The notes below the pieces were generated by a model. It worked only from the letters and a program-made list of their open reading frames with translations. It searched no databases and had not been told where the DNA came from. A program made the position numbers and the translations under genes. Positions 13,158-15,855 of a stretch of 15,855 nucleotides of DNA are shown piece by piece. Origin of the DNA: CAYYNP01 sp964472545. GTDB taxonomy: Bacteria; Planctomycetota; Planctomycetia; Pirellulales; Thermoguttaceae. Positions within the stretch are counted from its first letter, which is position 1. Every line of letters begins with the position of its first letter. The stretch lies in contig CAYYNP010000237.1 in NCBI GenBank assembly GCA_964472545.1, positions 1-15,855 on the forward strand, in the 5' to 3' direction.

Positions 13158-15854
13158 ATGCTTCGCCGAGTAGTGAGCGTTGTTGCCGTGGGGCTTGTCG
13201 TTTCGTCAACGTTGGCGCCGGCTCAGCAACGGCAAACCGCACAGACGCCGCCCGCCGATCCCGACCACTCGAGGCCGGTGTTGGAACTGCGCTTCGAAGG
13301 TGATTTTGCCGACGCATCCGAAGCCGGCCTTGTCGGCACTGCGCACGGGCCAGTCCTTTTCGCCGACGGACGACAAGGCAAGTGCGCCGCATTCGACGGC
13401 CGCGGCTGGATCGACACGGGCTTCTCGCAGACGAAACTCGGCGACGAATTCACCGTCGAATGTTGGGTCAACCCGCAGCGGCAACAGAGCGTACACGCGG
13501 ATATCTTCGGCAACCACGTCGGCGAAGGGGCGGGCTTCGTGCTGCAACAGGACGGGGCACGAACGAACCATTTCTATGCGGCTTACGGGGCGGGCGACGG
13601 CCGCTGGGTGATAACCGAGCCCGCGGCGCTTTCGCCCGGGCGGTGGCAACATGTGGCGCTGGTCAAGTCGCGCGACTCGTTGCGGCTGTTGGTCAATGGC
13701 GTCCCGGTGGCCGAGGTTGCTGCCACGGCACCGGTCCAGCAGTCGCCGATGCCGGTGGCCGTGGGGCTCGGCTATACCGATCCGCAGCGATGCTTTCGCG
13801 GGGCGATCGACGACGTGCGGATTTGGAATCGGGCGCTGACGGCCTTCGCCCACGCGGGGATCGACCCGGCGGCCGCCAGCGAAACGCGTACGCAGTATCT
13901 CCACTCGACGCCACGCCCTGCCGCTGGCCCGTTGGTCAGATCGTGGACGCTTTCGACCGACGACACACGGGTCACTCTCGGCACGACGGCCGGCGGCGAA
14001 TTGGCGATCGGCGAACTGGGCTGCCCGGTGGCCGATCACAACTGGATCACGCGGCCCGTGGCCTTTGGGCTCTTGCCCCAAGCAGAAGCCGGCGGCCGGT
14101 ACGAGACGCTCAAGTGGCGCTTGGCCGACGCCGACCTGGATGAGACGCTCGGGCAGAAGCTGTCGCTACGATTTCTTTGTGATAATCCGGAACTCGAATT
14201 GACCTCCCAGTGGCATGCCCGCCCCGGACCCGGTCCCGTGCATCACACAATACGTGTCACGAACCGCTCGAAACAGCCAGTGACCATCGGCGAACAGCCC
14301 ACGTTCGACGTGGACCTCTGCGGCGCCACGGCGCTGTATCGCTTCCACAGCGACGGGGGGACACCCGATCCGGTGGGCGTGTATCGCCACGCGCTGTCGG
14401 CAGAAGAACCGGGCAGACGATTCACCGCCCGAACGTCTCCCGACGGCGAGTTCATCCCGTACGTCGTGTTCGACGCGAACGAGGCACATGGAGTGTACGT
14501 AGGGCTCGAGTGGAGCTTCTGCCGCATCGAGACGATCACGCTGGATGATGACGGATCGCCGAGCGTTCGCGTGCGTGCCGGCAACGTGGCCGACCTGCGC
14601 CGGGAACTTGCCCCGGGCGAAACGCTCGAACTGCGCCCCGGCTTCCTCGGCTGCTACCGCGGCGATCTGGACGACGCCGGCAATCGCCTGCGGCGATGGT
14701 TGATGCGGTACCGCGTGCCGGAGATCCTGCGTAGCGACCCGAGCTATCCGAAGGTGCAGTGGAACGCCTTCGGCGCCACGGGCAAGACGCCCGGCAGTTG
14801 GGACCCGGTCCAGCAGAAGTTCTATCCGTTGATCGACGACGTCGCGCCGCTGGGCTTCGAGGAGGTGATGATCGACGTCGGCTGGTGGCACGGCGGCGAA
14901 CCCGACTCGGACCCGGCCGATTGGCCGTCGGGCATGCGGCAGGCGGCCGATTACGCCCACGAAAAAGGCATGCGGTTCGGGCTCTATTGGACCGACAACC
15001 TCGACATGGTGGCCGAGTCCGGGCGCCGGCAACGTGCCGCCCGTATCAAGCGGCTGTTTGACGAGTACGACGTCGACATGTGGCGTTCCGATTGCACGCG
15101 AGGTGCGGTCATCGGTCCCAGTTTCGCCGCCACGCGCGGCTTCTACGCCATGGTCGACGCGCTGGCCGAAGAGATTCCGAACTTCCAGTGGGAGAACTGC
15201 TCAGGCGGCGGACGCATCAAGGACTATGGGACGATGCATCGAGCCGTGAAGATCTTCAACTCCGACACTTACTCGCCGCTGCACGTCCGCCAGGCCTTCT
15301 ACGACAGTTCCTACGCCTTCCACCCGATGCAACTCGAAGGGCATCTGGGCAGCACCGACGGCCGATATCGTCCGTCCGGCGTGGCGGGCGTTCGCTACGC
15401 GTTCCGCTCCACGTCGATGGGTGCGCCGGAGTGGTTTCTCGATGCACCGAATGGCGGCAACGGCTGCGAGCCGTGGACGCAAGAGGAAAAGGAGACCCTG
15501 AAGGCGTGCGTCGAAACCTACAAGACCGGGGTCCGGCCGCTGGTCCGCGACGGCGATCTCTACCACGTCTTCCCCCGTCCCGACGGCCGCCACGCCGACG
15601 GCATCCAGTATTACGACCCGGCAGCCGGCCGTGGCGTGGTCTTCCTCTTCCAACCGGCCGATGACGTCGCCGTGGAGCCGGTTCGCCTCAAGGGGCTCGA
15701 TGCCCAGCGGATGTATCGGGTGAGTTTCGACGGCGGAACGCATCCCGATTCGGTCAAGTCGGGTGCCGAACTGATGCAACCGGGACTCGAAGTTCATGCT
15801 GTGCCGACGAAAGGAGCACGGTCCGAGTTGATCTTCTTCGAGATAATGCCGTGA
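13158..15854 (+). CDS. secreted LamG-domain plus GH36-like (alpha-galactosidase type) glycoside hydrolase
   Basis: An 898-residue protein with a Sec signal peptide (residues 1-22, cleavage near APA-QQ). Residues about 40-240 form a LamG/concanavalin-like sandwich, ending in the typical IDDVRIWNRAL (217-227), likely for glycan binding. Residues 260-520 fit the N-terminal beta-sandwich of clan GH-D enzymes. The TIM barrel begins at VQWNAFGATG (533-542) and has MIDVGWW (571-577), MRFGLYW (605-611), DVDMWRSDC (638-646) with D645 as probable nucleophile, and ENCSGGGRIKD (679-689) with D689 as probable acid/base. The C-terminal 100 residues form a beta domain. GH36 enzymes release alpha-galactose by a retaining mechanism. 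The Arg in WRSD replaces the Lys usual in KxD, so specificity may differ. Start choice: GGGGGAAGG lies five bases before this ATG and it opens directly on the signal peptide; a GTG at 13152 or TTG at 13110 is less fitting. Confidence 0.87.
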   Translation: MLRRVVSVVAVGLVVSSTLAPAQQRQTAQTPPADPDHSRPVLELRFEGDFADASEAGLVGTAHGPVLFADGRQGKCAAFDGRGWIDTGFSQTKLGDEFTVECWVNPQRQQSVHADIFGNHVGEGAGFVLQQDGARTNHFYAAYGAGDGRWVITEPAALSPGRWQHVALVKSRDSLRLLVNGVPVAEVAATAPVQQSPMPVAVGLGYTDPQRCFRGAIDDVRIWNRALTAFAHAGIDPAAASETRTQYLHSTPRPAAGPLVRSWTLSTDDTRVTLGTTAGGELAIGELGCPVADHNWITRPVAFGLLPQAEAGGRYETLKWRLADADLDETLGQKLSLRFLCDNPELELTSQWHARPGPGPVHHTIRVTNRSKQPVTIGEQPTFDVDLCGATALYRFHSDGGTPDPVGVYRHALSAEEPGRRFTARTSPDGEFIPYVVFDANEAHGVYVGLEWSFCRIETITLDDDGSPSVRVRAGNVADLRRELAPGETLELRPGFLGCYRGDLDDAGNRLRRWLMRYRVPEILRSDPSYPKVQWNAFGATGKTPGSWDPVQQKFYPLIDDVAPLGFEEVMIDVGWWHGGEPDSDPADWPSGMRQAADYAHEKGMRFGLYWTDNLDMVAESGRRQRAARIKRLFDEYDVDMWRSDCTRGAVIGPSFAATRGFYAMVDALAEEIPNFQWENCSGGGRIKDYGTMHRAVKIFNSDTYSPLHVRQAFYDSSYAFHPMQLEGHLGSTDGRYRPSGVAGVRYAFRSTSMGAPEWFLDAPNGGNGCEPWTQEEKETLKACVETYKTGVRPLVRDGDLYHVFPRPDGRHADGIQYYDPAAGRGVVFLFQPADDVAVEPVRLKGLDAQRMYRVSFDGGTHPDSVKSGAELMQPGLEVHAVPTKGARSELIFFEIMP

Positions 15855-15855
15855 C

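Overview
The window looks like a piece of a Planctomycete chromosome, probably of the Pirellulales type. This is inferred from GC-rich coding DNA, exported sugar-processing enzymes with Sec or twin-arginine signals, an ECF sigma factor followed by a membrane protein with an LSPAERELEQAL N-terminus and a FecR-like segment, a giant alpha-2-macroglobulin, and palindromic repeats in the gaps. No database search was possible. All full-length genes lie on the + strand; no tRNA, rRNA, CRISPR array, transposase or phage gene was seen.

Layout. Positions 1-222 hold the end of a probable upstream gene whose tail is 13 copies of a 15-bp repeat; the favoured frame gives an acidic DATDE-type peptide. Next is a carbohydrate block: a secreted GH38-like glycosidase (333-2927), joined by an ATGA overlap to a Tat-exported TIM-barrel isomerase/epimerase (2924-3811), then a Tat-exported Gfo/Idh/MocA oxidoreductase (4021-5382) with its own upstream region. 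The gap 5383-5651 carries three copies of a 32-bp palindromic element. An ECF sigma factor (5652-6170) follows, joined by another ATGA overlap to a 2218-residue ORF (6167-12823). The gap 12824-13157 holds three copies of a 26-bp ACAGGAT-type repeat. Last is a secreted LamG plus GH36-like alpha-galactosidase-type protein (13158-15854), complete and ending one base before the window edge.

The most unusual item is the sigma factor/giant ORF pair. The giant ORF begins like the putative anti-sigma membrane proteins that follow ECF sigma factors in Planctomycetes (short cytosolic segment, one membrane span, truncated FecR-like segment). It then runs without a stop into a complete alpha-2-macroglobulin-like protease trap with a C-S-E-Q thioester motif. 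An internal in-frame ATG at 6806, with a Shine-Dalgarno-like GGAG and a remnant signal-like segment, marks where a separate macroglobulin gene probably once began. If made full-length, the protein would tether a protease trap to a sigma-factor regulator through one membrane span, which suggests (inference only) a device that senses proteolytic attack.

The glycosidases, isomerase and oxidoreductase plausibly act together outside the cytoplasm on alpha-mannoside- or galactoside-like glycans. Substrates cannot be told from sequence alone.
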